Below the pieces are notes generated by a model. The model was not told where the DNA came from and ran no database searches. It saw nothing but the letters and a program-made list of their open reading frames with translations. Positions 16,230 to 25,519 of a stretch of 64,000 nt of DNA are shown here, in pieces. Both the position numbers and the translations under genes were made by a program. Position 1 is the stretch's first letter. Each line of letters starts with the position of its first letter. The DNA comes from Gottfriedia acidiceleris (lineage in GTDB: Bacteria > Bacillota > Bacilli > Bacillales > Bacillaceae_G). Where the stretch lies: positions 1-64,000 of the forward strand of contig NZ_NESS01000015.1 of NCBI RefSeq assembly GCF_002128425.1, read 5' to 3'.

Positions 16230-17840
16230 ATGCAGTTTGATCATTTAAACAATCCATATTCAGCACAACGCCATACGACTTTTGGAAAAAATGGAATGGT
16301 AGCAACTTCACAACCTTTAGCGGCACAAGCGGGGTTAGATATATTAAAAAAAGGTGGTAACGCAATCGATGCTGCAATTGCCACAGCTGCTGCTTTAACG
16401 GTAGTTGAACCAACTTCAAACGGAATTGGTGGAGACGCATTCGCACTAGTTTGGGTAAACGGGGAGTTACATGGTTTAAACGGTAGTGGTCCTGCCCCAA
16501 AATCAATTTCGATTGAAAAGTTAAAAGAACAAGGTCTTGAGAAGATGCCAACTTACGGAGTTATTCCAGTTACAGTACCTGGAGTACCTGCTGCATGGGC
16601 TGCATTATCAAAACGTTTTGGTAAATTACCATTAGAAGAAGTTTTACAACCGGCTATTAATCTAGCAGAAGAAGGCTTCCCACTTTCACCTATTTTAGGT
16701 AAGTTTTGGAGTATAGCATACGAAAAGTTCAAAAAGCAATTTACTACACCAGAATTTGCTGAGTGGTTCAAAATATTTGCACCTAATGAACGTGCACCAG
16801 AGATTGGCGAGCTATGGTCATCTAAAGCACATGCAGAAACTTTACGCGAAATCGGAGCAACGTATGCTGAGAGTTTTTATCGTGGTAACTTAGCAGAAAA
16901 AATCGTTTCCTTTATGAAAGAACACAACGGATATCTTAGTTCAGAAGACTTAAGTGAATATAAAGTAGAATGGGTTAAACCAATCTCGACAAATTATCGT
17001 GGATACGATGTTTGGGAAATTCCACCGAATGGACAAGGGTTGGTCGCGTTAATGGCATTAAACATTGCCAAAGGTTTTAACTTTTCTACAAAAGATGACG
17101 TTGATACATATCATAAGCAAATAGAAGCTATGAAACTAGCTTTTACAGATGGAAAAGCGTTTATTACGGATTCAGAGCATATGGATATTGATGTAGACGA
17201 ATTATTATCAGAAGAATATGCCGGGTCACGTCGAGAACTGATTTGTGAGAAAGCGATAGAGCCAGAAAACTATACGCCGCCTAAAGGTGGTACTGTTTAT
17301 TTAGCGACTGCTGATGGAGAAGGGAATATGGTTTCCTTTATTCAAAGTAACTATATGGGATTTGGTTCAGGGATCGTAATTCCTGATACAGGTATTGCTC
17401 TTCAAAATAGAGGCCATGATTTTACTTTAAATCCGGAACACGCTAATGCACTTAAGCCAGGTAAAAGAACATATCACACAATAATCCCAGGGTTTTTAAC
17501 AAAAAATGGTGAAGCGGTAGGGCCATTTGGAGTTATGGGAGGATATATGCAGCCACAAGGTCATGCACAAGTTGTCATGAATACTGTGGATTTTGGGCTG
17601 AACCCTCAAAGTGCATTAGATGCACCTAGATGGCAGTGGATGGAAGGGAAAAAAGTGGTCGTAGAACCGCATTTTCCTAATCACCTTGCCCAGGCACTAG
17701 CAAGAAAAGGCCATCAAATTCAAGTGGCTACAGATTGTAGCAGTTTCGGAAGGGGTCAAATTATTTGGCGCAATCCTAGGACCGGGGTGCTAATGGGAGG
17801 AACAGAATCTAGAACAGATGGCGCAATTGCAGTTTGGTAA
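16230..17840 (+). CDS. ywrD: Gamma-glutamyltransferase-like N-terminal nucleophile hydrolase (YwrD)
   Basis: The 536-residue protein belongs to the GGT family, which self-cleaves before a Thr that becomes the nucleophile. The probable processing Thr is Thr355 in GGTVYLATADGEGNMVSF, with MGFGSGI and the late GGYMQPQGHAQ segment also conserved. The start is the ATG at 16230 behind AAAGGAGA. It has no signal peptide, unlike secreted GGTs, and so should act in the cytoplasm on material brought in by the ABC importer encoded just before it. B. subtilis YwrD is the nearest named relative, and it also neighbours ywrA-ywrC. Hydrolysis of gamma-glutamyl compounds is the expected activity. Confidence 0.85.
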   Translation: MQFDHLNNPYSAQRHTTFGKNGMVATSQPLAAQAGLDILKKGGNAIDAAIATAAALTVVEPTSNGIGGDAFALVWVNGELHGLNGSGPAPKSISIEKLKEQGLEKMPTYGVIPVTVPGVPAAWAALSKRFGKLPLEEVLQPAINLAEEGFPLSPILGKFWSIAYEKFKKQFTTPEFAEWFKIFAPNERAPEIGELWSSKAHAETLREIGATYAESFYRGNLAEKIVSFMKEHNGYLSSEDLSEYKVEWVKPISTNYRGYDVWEIPPNGQGLVALMALNIAKGFNFSTKDDVDTYHKQIEAMKLAFTDGKAFITDSEHMDIDVDELLSEEYAGSRRELICEKAIEPENYTPPKGGTVYLATADGEGNMVSFIQSNYMGFGSGIVIPDTGIALQNRGHDFTLNPEHANALKPGKRTYHTIIPGFLTKNGEAVGPFGVMGGYMQPQGHAQVVMNTVDFGLNPQSALDAPRWQWMEGKKVVVEPHFPNHLAQALARKGHQIQVATDCSSFGRGQIIWRNPRTGVLMGGTESRTDGAIAVW

Positions 17841-17852
17841 AGGAATGGTTCA

Positions 17853-18419
17853 ATGTTAAATCAATGGAGACTTTTTTTAGCTTTTTTTAGAGTAGGAATG
17901 TTAGGTTACGGAGGAGGTCCCTCTTCTATACCACTGATCCATACAGAGGTTGTTGATAAGAATAAATGGTTGGATAAGGATGACTTTTCAGATGTACTAG
18001 CAATTGCAAATGCTCTTCCAGGGCCAATCGCAACAAAACTTGCAGGATACATGGGTTGGAGAATAGGTGGCATAGTTGGTATGTTAAATGCTGTTATCGC
18101 AACAACTTTACCGACTGTTATATTACTTATGCTACTATTATCAACACTAAATCACTTTAAAGGTGTTGCCTGGGTACAAGGCATGTCGAATGCAGTTGTT
18201 CCAGTAGTGGGAGTTATGCTAGCAACTTTAACATGGGAATTTATTGAGAAATCGAAAGAATCTCTTGGCTGGAAAATCACTAGTTTGATCGTGATCGTTA
18301 GCTTTATACTTTTATATTTTTTAAATGTACACCCTGCTATTTTAATTGGATGCTTAGTTGGATATGCCTTTTTCTCAAAAAGTAAAAATGAAAAGAAAAA
18401 GAAGGTGAAGGCATCTTGA
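17853..18419 (+). CDS. ywrB: Short-chain chromate transporter, first half (YwrB/Chr3N-like)
   Basis: The 188-residue membrane protein is one CHR domain, with the signature FRVGMLGYGGGPSSIPLI at the N-terminus and ALPGPIATKLAGYMGW around residue 55. Long-chain ChrA proteins have two such domains fused; here they are two genes, as in B. subtilis ywrB/ywrA, where both halves are needed for chromate resistance. It has a lysine-rich tail. Its stop overlaps the TTG start of the second half. Confidence 0.82.
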   Translation: MLNQWRLFLAFFRVGMLGYGGGPSSIPLIHTEVVDKNKWLDKDDFSDVLAIANALPGPIATKLAGYMGWRIGGIVGMLNAVIATTLPTVILLMLLLSTLNHFKGVAWVQGMSNAVVPVVGVMLATLTWEFIEKSKESLGWKITSLIVIVSFILLYFLNVHPAILIGCLVGYAFFSKSKNEKKKKVKAS

Positions 18420-18946
18420 TTTATTGGAAAATATTTTTAGCATTTTTCTTACCCGGAATTTTCGGATACGGAGGAGGACCTGCCTCGATCCCTCTTATTG
18501 AGAATGAAGTTGTTGATAAGTACGGATGGCTGACTTCAGTTGAATTTAGTAATGTACTTGCACTAGGAAATGCCCTTCCAGGTCCAATTGCTACAAAAAT
18601 GGCCGGTTATATCGGATATGTTGAGGGAGGCGTATTTGGTTCCTTTGTAGGATTATTTGCATCAATCGCACCCTCTCTAATTTTGATGATTGCCTTATTA
18701 AGTATCTTAATGAAGCATAAAAATTCACCAAAAGTTAAAAAAATGACTTCACTAGTTAGACCTTTAATCGCTGTATTACTTGGCATTATGGCCTTTGACT
18801 TTTTTAACGATTCATATAATGGGGTAGGTGTAACGCAAACAATTATTATTAGTGTTCTTTCCTTATTATTTTTAGAACGTTGGAAAATTCACCCCGCTTA
18901 TGTAATCGGGGGAGCTCTTGTTTATGGAGCGGTATTTTTAGCTTAA
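18416..18946 (+). CDS. ywrA: Short-chain chromate transporter, second half (YwrA/Chr3C-like)
   Basis: The 176-residue second CHR-domain protein has LPGIFGYGGGPASIPLIENE at the N-terminus and ALPGPIATKMAGYIGY. The start is TTG at 18416, overlapping the previous stop (TTGA), so the two halves are made together. It is the last gene of the 10.8-18.9 kb unit and is followed by a terminator. Chromate export is known for the B. subtilis pair; the natural substrate here may be another oxyanion. Confidence 0.82.
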   Translation: MIYWKIFLAFFLPGIFGYGGGPASIPLIENEVVDKYGWLTSVEFSNVLALGNALPGPIATKMAGYIGYVEGGVFGSFVGLFASIAPSLILMIALLSILMKHKNSPKVKKMTSLVRPLIAVLLGIMAFDFFNDSYNGVGVTQTIIISVLSLLFLERWKIHPAYVIGGALVYGAVFLA

Positions 18947-18977
18947 GAAATGAACAACTTTTACTTATAATCAATCG

Positions 18978-19028
18978 AACATTATTGAAGCAATGCCAAT
19001 ATGGGGTTGCTTTCAGTAATGTTTTTTT
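18978..19028 (+). terminator. Terminator of the ywr/ABC unit
   Basis: AACATTA plus GAAGCAA on the left pairs with TTGCTTtc and TAATGTT on the right (a broken stem of about 14 bp) followed by TTTTTTT. Confidence 0.75.
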
Positions 19029-19228
19029 CATTTAATCAGCTCTTGGCAAAAGAAGTAAAAAGTGGCGATTATTTTGCACGTTAAGTATAAATTGGCAACC
19101 AAGAAGAATACTCGGCTTAATTGCTAATTTTAGGAATTAAGTATAATTACAACTACGTCTCTGTCTTCGACTAAAGGCTCGTCAATTAGCGAGTTTTCTT
19201 TATCATGAAAATATAACTTTAACTGAAA
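19029..19228. other. Non-coding interval before cydA
   Basis: AT-rich interval with no convincing gene. A small hairpin (CTCG...CGAG near 19187-19202) precedes a T-rich stretch. It probably holds upstream control sites for cydABCD. Confidence 0.4.
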
Positions 19229-19246
19229 ATGTGAACTTTGTCACAA
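19229..19246 (+). promoter_or_regulatory. Rex-type operator upstream of cydABCD
   Basis: ATGTGAACTTTGTCACAA matches the Rex consensus (TTGTGAA, four bases, TTCACAA) in both half-sites TGTGA/TCACA with the right 6-bp separation. Rex senses the NADH/NAD ratio and represses cydABCD in B. subtilis. It lies about 205 bp before the cydA start, in keeping with the long leader of the B. subtilis operon. Confidence 0.65.
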
Positions 19247-19450
19247 AATAGACAATTTATAGACACGATTTAGACAAATAAGATTAAGTCAAAAACCCCT
19301 TTGAAAAAGTAAACTAGTAGTAACAAGAGGTACCATTAAATGGTTCTCTGAAATTTACTTAATGAATTATTTGTGAAAAAATGTTCAAAGTTTTGCTCGA
19401 GCTGAATGAAAATTTTTTTGAAATGATCTTTATCCTAAGGGGGATGCACT

Positions 19451-20845
19451 GTGAGTGTGTTAGAGCTTGCAAGATTACAATTTGGTTCAACTACGATTTT
19501 CCATTTTTTATTTGTACCACTTTCAATAGGTTTAGTATTTATGGTAGCAATTATGGAAACATTATACGTTTTTAAAAATAATGAGGAATATAAAAAGTTA
19601 ACAAAATTCTTTGGGCATTTATTTTTAATTAATTTCGCAGTTGGTGTTGTGACAGGTATTATTCAAGAGTTTCAATTTGGTATGAACTGGTCTGAATACT
19701 CTCGATTTGTAGGAGATGTATTTGGTGCACCACTTGCAATTGAAGCACTTTTAGCATTTTTTATGGAATCTACATTTTTAGGAATTTGGATATTTGGATG
19801 GGAACGACTGAATAAAAAAATTCATTTAATGTGTATTTGGTTAGTTGCTTTCGGAACTTTAATGTCTGCATTTTGGATTTTAGCAGCCAATTCTTTCATG
19901 CAAGAGCCAGTAGGATTTGCGATTAAAAATGGCCGTGCAGAAATGACGGACTTCTTAGCGATCATAACAAATCCACAACTTAAAGTTGAGTTTCCTCACA
20001 CGATTGCTGGAGCATTAGCAACTGGAGCGTTATTTGTTGCCGGTGTAAGTGCGTATAAAATCTTAAAAAAACAAGAAACAGAACTTTTCAAAAAGGCGTT
20101 TAATCTTGCAATGGTGTTCGCGCTAATAGCTGGAATTGGAGTTGCATTTAGCGGACATTCTCAAGCGAAGCATTTAATGAAAACACAGCCGATGAAAATG
20201 GCTGCAAGTGAAGGGCTATGGGATGATAGTGGCGACCCTGCAAGCTGGATGGTCTTTGGTCTGATTGATTCGAAAAAGAAAGAAAATAAACTTGAAGTAG
20301 AAGTACCATATTTATTGAGTTATCTAGCTTATGAAAAGTTTGAAGGTAAAGTACCTGGTATGAATACATTACAAAAGCAGTACGAGAAACTATATGGTCC
20401 TGGAAACTATATTCCACCAGTCAATACAACTTTCTGGAGCTTTAGAATTATGGCAGGAGCAGGAATGGTTATGATTTTAATGTCGATGCTAGGTTTATAT
20501 TTTAGCTATCGTAAGAAATTAGAATCAAAAAATCTATTCTTAAAGGCATCAATTTTATTAATTTCTTTACCATTTATTGCAAATACATCTGGATGGATTA
20601 TGACAGAAATAGGTCGCCAACCATGGACAGTATTCGGCTTAATGACTACTGCTGCATCTGTATCACCGAATGTTTCAAAAGGATCACTCATTTTTTCAAT
20701 CACAACTTTTACAACTATGTATGCAATTTTAGCAGCTGTTTTAGTTTACTTGTTTGTGAAAGAAATTAAAAAAGGAACACACCATGTTGAAACTGAAAAA
20801 GCTCCTACTGTTGATCCGTTTGAAAGGGAGGTTACGATCGTATGA
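19451..20845 (+). CDS. cydA: Cytochrome bd quinol oxidase subunit I
   Basis: The 464-residue membrane protein binds the three hemes and the quinol of the bd-type terminal oxidase. The family signature GRQPW is in MTEIGRQPWTVFG near residue 383, and the N-terminal segment LARLQFGSTTIFHFLFVPL carries an axial heme His. The Q loop (about residues 240-320) is of the short type found in Firmicutes. The start is GTG behind AAGGGGG. It overlaps cydB by ATGA, so subunits are translationally coupled. Confidence 0.96.
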   Translation: MSVLELARLQFGSTTIFHFLFVPLSIGLVFMVAIMETLYVFKNNEEYKKLTKFFGHLFLINFAVGVVTGIIQEFQFGMNWSEYSRFVGDVFGAPLAIEALLAFFMESTFLGIWIFGWERLNKKIHLMCIWLVAFGTLMSAFWILAANSFMQEPVGFAIKNGRAEMTDFLAIITNPQLKVEFPHTIAGALATGALFVAGVSAYKILKKQETELFKKAFNLAMVFALIAGIGVAFSGHSQAKHLMKTQPMKMAASEGLWDDSGDPASWMVFGLIDSKKKENKLEVEVPYLLSYLAYEKFEGKVPGMNTLQKQYEKLYGPGNYIPPVNTTFWSFRIMAGAGMVMILMSMLGLYFSYRKKLESKNLFLKASILLISLPFIANTSGWIMTEIGRQPWTVFGLMTTAASVSPNVSKGSLIFSITTFTTMYAILAAVLVYLFVKEIKKGTHHVETEKAPTVDPFEREVTIV

Positions 20846-21855
20846 TTGAGTTAAATGAATTATGGTTTTTACTCGTAGCAGTTTTATTTATAGGGTTCTT
20901 CTTCTTAGAAGGTTTCGACTTTGGGGTAGGTATATCTACAAAGCTACTAGCTAAAAATGATACTGAAAGAAGAATATTAATAAATACTATTGGACCGTTT
21001 TGGGACGCGAATGAAGTGTGGTTATTAACTGCAGGTGGAGCAATTTTTGCAGCATTCCCAAATTGGTATGCAACGATGTTTAGTGGATACTATATTCCGT
21101 TTGTATTTGTATTAATGGCATTAATCGGACGTGGTGTTGCTTTTGAATTTAGAGGGAAAGTTGAAAGTCGTAAATGGGCTAAAGCCTGGGATTGGGTAAT
21201 TTTCTTCGGTAGTTTATTACCACCATTTTTATTCGGTGTATTATTTTCAAGCATCCTTAAAGGTATGCCAATTGATAAAAATATGAATATATCTGCAGGA
21301 TTTACAGATTATGTTAATTTGTTCACAGTAGTCGGCGGTGTTACTGTTACACTATTATGCCTCTTACACGGATTAATGTTTTTAACATTAAAAACCGTAG
21401 GAGAATTAAGAGACCGTGCACGTTCTCTAGCGCGTATGGTGATCATACCAGTATTCCTATTCTTAGTTGCATTCACTGGTATGGCATATTTTGAAACTGA
21501 TATGTTTAAAGTAAAAGCACATATAACAGTTCCACTTATTGTATTAATCGTAGTAGCTTATATTCTTGCTACAATATTCATCTTTAAAAAACGAGATGGC
21601 TGGGCATTCGCTTTGTCAGGAATTGGAATAGTACTAACAGTCGGAACATTGTTTACGTCTCTGTTCCCAAGAGTCATGATTAGTTCGATTAAAAATACGT
21701 ATGACTTAACTGTTTATAATGCATCATCTGGTCCTTATTCATTAAAAGTAATGACAATTGTTGCATGTACATTATTACCATTCGTACTAGGCTACCAAAT
21801 TTGGAGCTATTATGTGTTTAGAAAAAGAGTGGATGAAAAGGATTTGACTTATTAA
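20842..21855 (+). CDS. cydB: Cytochrome bd quinol oxidase subunit II
   Basis: The 337-residue membrane protein has about nine hydrophobic segments and the N-terminal signature EGFDFGVG. The conserved GPFWDANEVWLL follows near residue 50. It forms the heterodimer with CydA. The start overlaps the cydA stop and the stop overlaps the cydC start (TAATG). Confidence 0.96.
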   Translation: MIELNELWFLLVAVLFIGFFFLEGFDFGVGISTKLLAKNDTERRILINTIGPFWDANEVWLLTAGGAIFAAFPNWYATMFSGYYIPFVFVLMALIGRGVAFEFRGKVESRKWAKAWDWVIFFGSLLPPFLFGVLFSSILKGMPIDKNMNISAGFTDYVNLFTVVGGVTVTLLCLLHGLMFLTLKTVGELRDRARSLARMVIIPVFLFLVAFTGMAYFETDMFKVKAHITVPLIVLIVVAYILATIFIFKKRDGWAFALSGIGIVLTVGTLFTSLFPRVMISSIKNTYDLTVYNASSGPYSLKVMTIVACTLLPFVLGYQIWSYYVFRKRVDEKDLTY

Positions 21856-23558
21856 TGGGAAGAGATCTTATTAAATATAAAGGGATAAATCGTTTATTAA
21901 TTATCCTATCTTTTTTAACAATTATACAAGTAACGGCAATTATTATTCAGGCATATATGCTTTCACAAGCTATTGTCAAATTGTTCAATGGAAAAAATAG
22001 TAGCGATATTATATACGCTACTATTTTCTTCATCCTCGCATTTATCTGTCGTTATATTATTTCGACTATAAAACAGAAATGTTCAGAGCATTTTGCAGAC
22101 ATTGCTTCAACCGAAATGAAAATGAAAGTATTAGAGAAGCTTTTTAAACTTGGTCCTAGATTTGCAAGAAAATCAGGAACAGGTAATATTGTAACGCTTA
22201 TTATGGAAGGAACTACACAATTAAGACAATTTTTAGAAATCGTTCCATTGAAAATGATTAACTTAGCAATTGTCTCACCAGTAATCGTAATCTATATTTT
22301 CTTTGTTGATAAAGTTTCTGCACTTATACTAATCGTAACATTTCCAATCATTATTATTTTTATGATTTTACTCGGTTTGGCAGCTAAAAAGAAATCCAAC
22401 AAACAATGGAAGGTTTACCGAATATTATCGAACCATTTTACTGATTCATTACGTGGTTTGGAAACATTAAAATTTCTTGGATTAAGTAGAAAACATATAA
22501 AGAAAATTGAAAGTGTAAGTGAAAGATACAGAGACGCAACGATGGGGACATTAAAAGTAGCTTTTTTATCATCATTTGCACTAGATTTATTTACGATGTT
22601 GTCAATCGCTACAGTTGCTGTTTTTTTAGGACTTCGTTTAATTGACGGAGTAATTTTATTAGGCCCAGCATTAACGATTTTAATTCTAGCACCTGAATAT
22701 TTTTTACCAGTTCGTGAAGTAGGCGCTGATTATCATGCTACGTTAAATGGTCAAGAAGCTGGAAAAGCAATGCAAGATATTTTAGATGAGCAGGAGTTTA
22801 ATGTACAAGAAAATACTCATCTACCAGATTGGAATCGAGTTAGCAGTATTAATTTAAAAGATGTATCAGTAAAACCCGAAAAAGATGGTCAAACGATTTT
22901 AACTAATATAAATCTGAGTATTAAAGGGTTTCAAAAAATTGGGATTGTTGGTGAAAGTGGCTCTGGAAAATCAACACTTATAGACTTAATCGGAGGATTT
23001 TTAGAGCCATCGACTGGAACTATTCATATTTCAGGGAAAGAGGTATCGCATCTACAAATTCAAGATTGGCATAAACAGTTAATCTACATTCCACAAAATC
23101 CTTACATCTTTTCAAAATCTTTAAACGATAATATATGCTTCTATAAACCTAATGCTTCTACTGAAGAAATTGAAAATGCAGCTTTTCAAGCTGGTTTAGC
23201 TTCTTTAATGGAAGAATTACCAAAAGGATTAGAAGAAAAAATCGGAGAAGGTGGTAGAGCTTTAAGTGGGGGGCAAGGTCAACGAGTCGCGCTTGCTAGA
23301 GCATTTCTGGAAAATCGGCCAATTCTTTTATTAGACGAACCCACAAGCCATCTTGATATTGAAACAGAGTTTGAATTAAAACAAACAATGCTTCAGCTAT
23401 TTTCTAATAAATTAGTGTTCTTAGCTACTCATCGCTTACATTGGATGAAAGAAATGGATCAAATTATTGTGATGAATGAAGGTAACATAATTGAAGTTGG
23501 TACTCACGAAGAATTATTAATGAAAAAAGGTCATTATTATCAATTAATTCATAGTTAG
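21855..23558 (+). CDS. cydC: Thiol exporter ABC half-transporter for cytochrome bd assembly (CydC in B. subtilis naming)
   Basis: The 567-residue protein has six membrane segments (residues 1-310) and a nucleotide-binding domain with Walker A GESGSGKST, signature LSGGQGQRVALARAF and LLLDEPTSHLD. With the next gene product it forms the cysteine/glutathione exporter needed to assemble cytochrome bd. The first gene of this pair is called cydC in B. subtilis but matches E. coli CydD by order and sequence type. Confidence 0.93.
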   Translation: MGRDLIKYKGINRLLIILSFLTIIQVTAIIIQAYMLSQAIVKLFNGKNSSDIIYATIFFILAFICRYIISTIKQKCSEHFADIASTEMKMKVLEKLFKLGPRFARKSGTGNIVTLIMEGTTQLRQFLEIVPLKMINLAIVSPVIVIYIFFVDKVSALILIVTFPIIIIFMILLGLAAKKKSNKQWKVYRILSNHFTDSLRGLETLKFLGLSRKHIKKIESVSERYRDATMGTLKVAFLSSFALDLFTMLSIATVAVFLGLRLIDGVILLGPALTILILAPEYFLPVREVGADYHATLNGQEAGKAMQDILDEQEFNVQENTHLPDWNRVSSINLKDVSVKPEKDGQTILTNINLSIKGFQKIGIVGESGSGKSTLIDLIGGFLEPSTGTIHISGKEVSHLQIQDWHKQLIYIPQNPYIFSKSLNDNICFYKPNASTEEIENAAFQAGLASLMEELPKGLEEKIGEGGRALSGGQGQRVALARAFLENRPILLLDEPTSHLDIETEFELKQTMLQLFSNKLVFLATHRLHWMKEMDQIIVMNEGNIIEVGTHEELLMKKGHYYQLIHS

Positions 23559-23569
23559 AAGGTAAATAT

Positions 23570-25306
23570 ATGTTGAATAAAAATGGATGGATTTTACCAT
23601 ATATAAAGGAAAATCGTCGTTTATTTATAGTCGTGATTTTCTTAAGTTCACTGACTATATTTGCAGCGGCTTCTCTTATGTACACTTCCGGCTATTTAAT
23701 CTCTAAAGCAGCAACTAGACCTGAAAATATTTTAATGATTTATGTACCAATCGTCGCTGTACGCACATTTGGTATTTTCAGGTCAGCTTCTAAATATGTT
23801 GAAAGACTAGTCGGACACAATACAATTTTAAAAATCCTATCTAGAATGAGAACAAGATTATTTAGTAATCTTGAACCGTATGCACTTAGTATCAATTCGA
23901 ATTTTAAAACAGGGGATATTTTAGGACTTTTAGCAAATGACATTGAATATTTACAGGATATTTATTTAAAAACTATTTTCCCTGGAATTGCTTCATTGTT
24001 TATTTATGTTATTTCGGTAGTAGCACTTGGATTCTTTTCCGTTCCTTTTGCATTATTAACGGGTATTGTATCTTTTGTCTTAATAGGGATTTTACCACTT
24101 TTATCATTATTAGTTGAAAAAGCACGTACTCAGCAAATGAAAAAGGAAAAGAGTCATTTATATGAGAATCTTACTGATGCAGTTATGGGCATTAGTGATT
24201 GGCTTTTTAGTGGTAAACAAAATAGCTTTATTAATAGTTATAGAGAAATGGATGAATCGTTAAGAAATATCCAAAGCAAGGAAAAAAGATTTAGAAGATG
24301 GCGCGATTTAATAGCACAATTTATTGTAGCAATTTTAGTTTTAATGATGCTATATTGGGCAGGGAATGAAAGTATGGCTGGAGAAATTCCAAAAACTTTT
24401 ATCGCTGCATTTGTTTTAATTTTATTTCCTTTAACAGAAGCTTTTATTCCATTATCAAATTCTCTTGGAAGCGTGCCTTTATATGCGGACTCAGTCAATC
24501 GTTTAGAAGGAGTAAAAGAGGTGAATCGCAATCACATATCGCCTATTTTAGAAGGGAATATTGATGATTATCGAAAAATCGATTTTGAAAATGTAACTTT
24601 TTATTACTCGGAAAGCGAAAATATATTAAATAATATTTCATTTAGTATTGAAGAAAACAAAAAAACTGCTTTATTAGGACCAAGTGGTTCAGGAAAATCG
24701 ACAATTCTTAAACTGATCGAAGGAGTAGAGACTCCTATTGATGGAAGCGTTAAATTAAATGGTATCGAAAGTGTATCTTTAGGAGATCAAGTTTCGAAAG
24801 TTGTGTCTGTACTTAATCAAAAGCCATATTTATTTGATACTACAGTTTTAAATAATATTCGTTTAGGAAATCCAGGAGCAAGTGATGAAGAGGTAATAAA
24901 GGTTACAAAGATGGTCGAACTGCATGATTATATAGCCTCACTTCCAGAAGGCTATAATACACCTATGCAAGAAACAGGTGTAAGATTCTCTGGTGGGGAA
25001 CGACAAAGAATAGCCCTTGCCAGAATACTTCTGCAAAATACACCAATTGTTATTTTAGATGAACCAACTGTCGGATTAGATTCAATAACAGAAAGAAAAC
25101 TACTTCAAACAATCTTTAAAGTATTAGAAGGAAAAACAGTATTGTGGATTACACACCATTTAATTGGTGCAGAAATGGCGGATCAAATTCTTTTCTTAGA
25201 TAAAGGTAAAATCGCTATGAAAGGCTCACATAATGAACTTTTCAAAACAGAGGACCGATATCGCAATCTTTTTGAACTAGATCGACCATTTAGAGTAAGT
25301 GAATAG
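23570..25306 (+). CDS. cydD: Thiol exporter ABC half-transporter for cytochrome bd assembly (CydD in B. subtilis naming)
   Basis: The 578-residue protein has six membrane segments and an ATPase domain with GPSGSGKST, FSGGERQRIALARIL and VILDEPTVGLD. It pairs with the preceding half-transporter; the gap is 11 bp. It closes the cydABCD operon and is followed by a strong terminator. E. coli nomenclature would call it CydC. Confidence 0.93.
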   Translation: MLNKNGWILPYIKENRRLFIVVIFLSSLTIFAAASLMYTSGYLISKAATRPENILMIYVPIVAVRTFGIFRSASKYVERLVGHNTILKILSRMRTRLFSNLEPYALSINSNFKTGDILGLLANDIEYLQDIYLKTIFPGIASLFIYVISVVALGFFSVPFALLTGIVSFVLIGILPLLSLLVEKARTQQMKKEKSHLYENLTDAVMGISDWLFSGKQNSFINSYREMDESLRNIQSKEKRFRRWRDLIAQFIVAILVLMMLYWAGNESMAGEIPKTFIAAFVLILFPLTEAFIPLSNSLGSVPLYADSVNRLEGVKEVNRNHISPILEGNIDDYRKIDFENVTFYYSESENILNNISFSIEENKKTALLGPSGSGKSTILKLIEGVETPIDGSVKLNGIESVSLGDQVSKVVSVLNQKPYLFDTTVLNNIRLGNPGASDEEVIKVTKMVELHDYIASLPEGYNTPMQETGVRFSGGERQRIALARILLQNTPIVILDEPTVGLDSITERKLLQTIFKVLEGKTVLWITHHLIGAEMADQILFLDKGKIAMKGSHNELFKTEDRYRNLFELDRPFRVSE

Positions 25307-25319
25307 ATGTTAATCAGGA

Positions 25320-25349
25320 GACTCTGGCAAATTTGCCAGAGTTTTTTTC
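25320..25349 (+). terminator. Terminator of cydABCD
   Basis: ACTCTGGCAAA followed directly by TTTGCCAGAGT gives a perfect inverted repeat of 22 bp (25321-25342), then T residues. Confidence 0.92.
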
Positions 25350-25365
25350 TAATAATAAATACAGT

Positions 25366-25412
25366 TTGACGGAAAAAGAATTACATGATATATTTATCTC
25401 GAATTCGAGATA
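25366..25412 (+). promoter_or_regulatory. Promoter with overlapping MhqR-type operator
   Basis: The promoter reads TTGACG (25366-25371), 17 bp, TATATT (25389-25394). The operator TATCTCGAATTCGAGATA (25395-25412) is a perfect 18-bp palindrome starting right after the -10 box, so it covers the transcription start. It matches the MhqR box described in B. subtilis (tATCTcgaAtTCgAGATa), which controls quinone-responsive dioxygenases and azoreductases. Confidence 0.85.
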
Positions 25413-25519
25413 TATTGAATTCAAAATAAATTTAAATTAATTTTTTCAGTATTCTTCAGCAATAGATTCACAAAATAAAAAAGCTTATATATATAAATAA
25501 TTTATATGGAGGAATTACA

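Noticed and set aside
16126-16551. Antisense open frames inside the ABC, ywrD and giant-protein genes
   Set aside because: They lack ribosome sites and family features, and run opposite well-conserved genes; they are shadows of the real coding strand.
19371-19390. Second full Rex site near the cydA start
   Set aside because: Only the left half TTGTGAA fits; the right half TGTTCAA does not have the needed spacing or sequence.
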